This document shows positions 7,160 to 7,466 of a stretch of 7,466 nucleotides of DNA, piece after piece (the stretch's first letter is position 1; each line of letters opens with the position of its first letter). Under the pieces are notes generated by a model. The model searched no databases. It was not told the origin of the DNA and was given only the letters and a program-made list of their open reading frames with translations. This DNA comes from an uncultured Flavobacteriales bacterium (GTDB lineage Bacteria > Bacteroidota > Bacteroidia > Flavobacteriales > Weeksellaceae): NCBI GenBank assembly GCA_937973555.1, contig CALJKL010000091.1:1-7466 (forward strand). Direction: 5' to 3'. A program made the translations under genes and the position numbers.

Positions 7160-7466
7160 ATGAATGCAGAGCAATTTTATCCTATTTTTTTACAATCCAA
7201 TCAAGTAGTAATCGACAGTAGAAAAATCAAAGAAAATGATATTTTCTTTGCGTTTTCTGGTGATAATTTTAATGCTGCAATTCAAGCAGAAGAAGCCATA
7301 GATAACGGTGCTTTAGCTGTGATTGTAGAACAAATAGAATTTGAAAATATTGCTAAAAATATTTTCTATGTTCCTTCTACCTTGTTTTTTTTACAAGAGC
7401 TTGCTCTGCTTCATAGAAATTTGCTCAAAATCCCAATTATTGCTCTTACTGGTAGTAATGGGAAAA
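7160..7466 (+). CDS. murF: MurF, UDP-MurNAc-tripeptide--D-alanyl-D-alanine ligase (N-terminal part)
   Basis: Only the first 102 codons of a gene usually about 420-460 codons long are in the window. MurF is the cytoplasmic ATP-dependent ligase that adds D-Ala-D-Ala to UDP-MurNAc-tripeptide, the last soluble step of peptidoglycan precursor synthesis. The visible part is the N-terminal UDP-substrate domain with VIDSRKIKENDIFFAFSG at residues 17-34 and DNGALAVIV at 48-56, followed by the start of the Mur-ligase ATP-binding loop, LTGSNGK, at residues 96-102. The sequence ends just as the P-loop would continue into Thr-Thr. MurE has a similar layout, but the short spacing from start to P-loop and the SNGK form (MurE commonly has TNGK) favour MurF, as does the gldJ-murF adjacency that I recall from other Flavobacteriia. 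The ATG at 7160 is the natural start: the terminator ends just before it and nothing resembling Mur sequence lies upstream. Confidence 0.88.
   Translation, partial: MNAEQFYPIFLQSNQVVIDSRKIKENDIFFAFSGDNFNAAIQAEEAIDNGALAVIVEQIEFENIAKNIFYVPSTLFFLQELALLHRNLLKIPIIALTGSNGK

Noticed and set aside
1..7466. Search for CRISPR arrays, tRNA or rRNA genes, riboswitches and complete insertion sequences
   Set aside because: No spaced direct repeats, cloverleaf structures, conserved riboswitch cores or transposase genes with terminal repeats were seen. The window is almost fully explained by four protein genes and short control sites.

Overview
The window is AT-rich chromosomal DNA from a member of the Bacteroidota, most likely class Flavobacteriia and possibly a Chryseobacterium/Weeksellaceae-type organism. 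The genus guess is weak. The phylum-level evidence is the gene content (PorV, PorU and GldJ are found only in Bacteroidota), A-rich leaders without Shine-Dalgarno sequences, and promoters of the TTTG / TAnnTTTG type.

Layout, left to right. Bases 1-200 hold what looks like the edge of a mobile or repeat-derived patch. It contains a minus-strand reading frame cut by the window edge, whose first residues resemble REP-associated tyrosine transposases (RAYT), and a short REP-like palindrome upstream of it. A 10-bp hairpin with T-runs on both sides (200-226) then closes the next transcription unit. Bases 246-5321 on the minus strand carry porU followed 12 nt later by porV, in one operon read right to left. 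The 163-nt divergent spacer 5322-5484 carries a good Bacteroidota promoter for gldJ and a weaker candidate for porU. Bases 5485-7098 on the plus strand carry gldJ, followed by a strong terminator at 7116-7148. The plus-strand murF then starts at 7160 and runs off the window.

How the genes work together. PorU, PorV and GldJ belong to the type IX secretion system (T9SS). PorV is the outer-membrane barrel that takes cargo from the translocon. PorU is the gingipain-family sortase that removes the C-terminal sorting domain of cargo and attaches the product to the cell surface. GldJ is the periplasmic-side outer-membrane lipoprotein that works with the GldK/GldN ring and, in gliding species, the motility machinery. 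Cargo maturation is therefore encoded on one side of the spacer and a structural lipoprotein on the other. MurF is a cytoplasmic peptidoglycan-precursor ligase and a neighbour with no obvious role in secretion.

I do not see a new system here. The core is a recognisable T9SS locus. The less ordinary points are the RAYT/REP remnant at the left edge, the paired cysteines of PorU, the cysteine-poor catalytically dead fold of GldJ, and a perfect -7 box that overlaps the end of the gldJ terminator right at the murF start codon.
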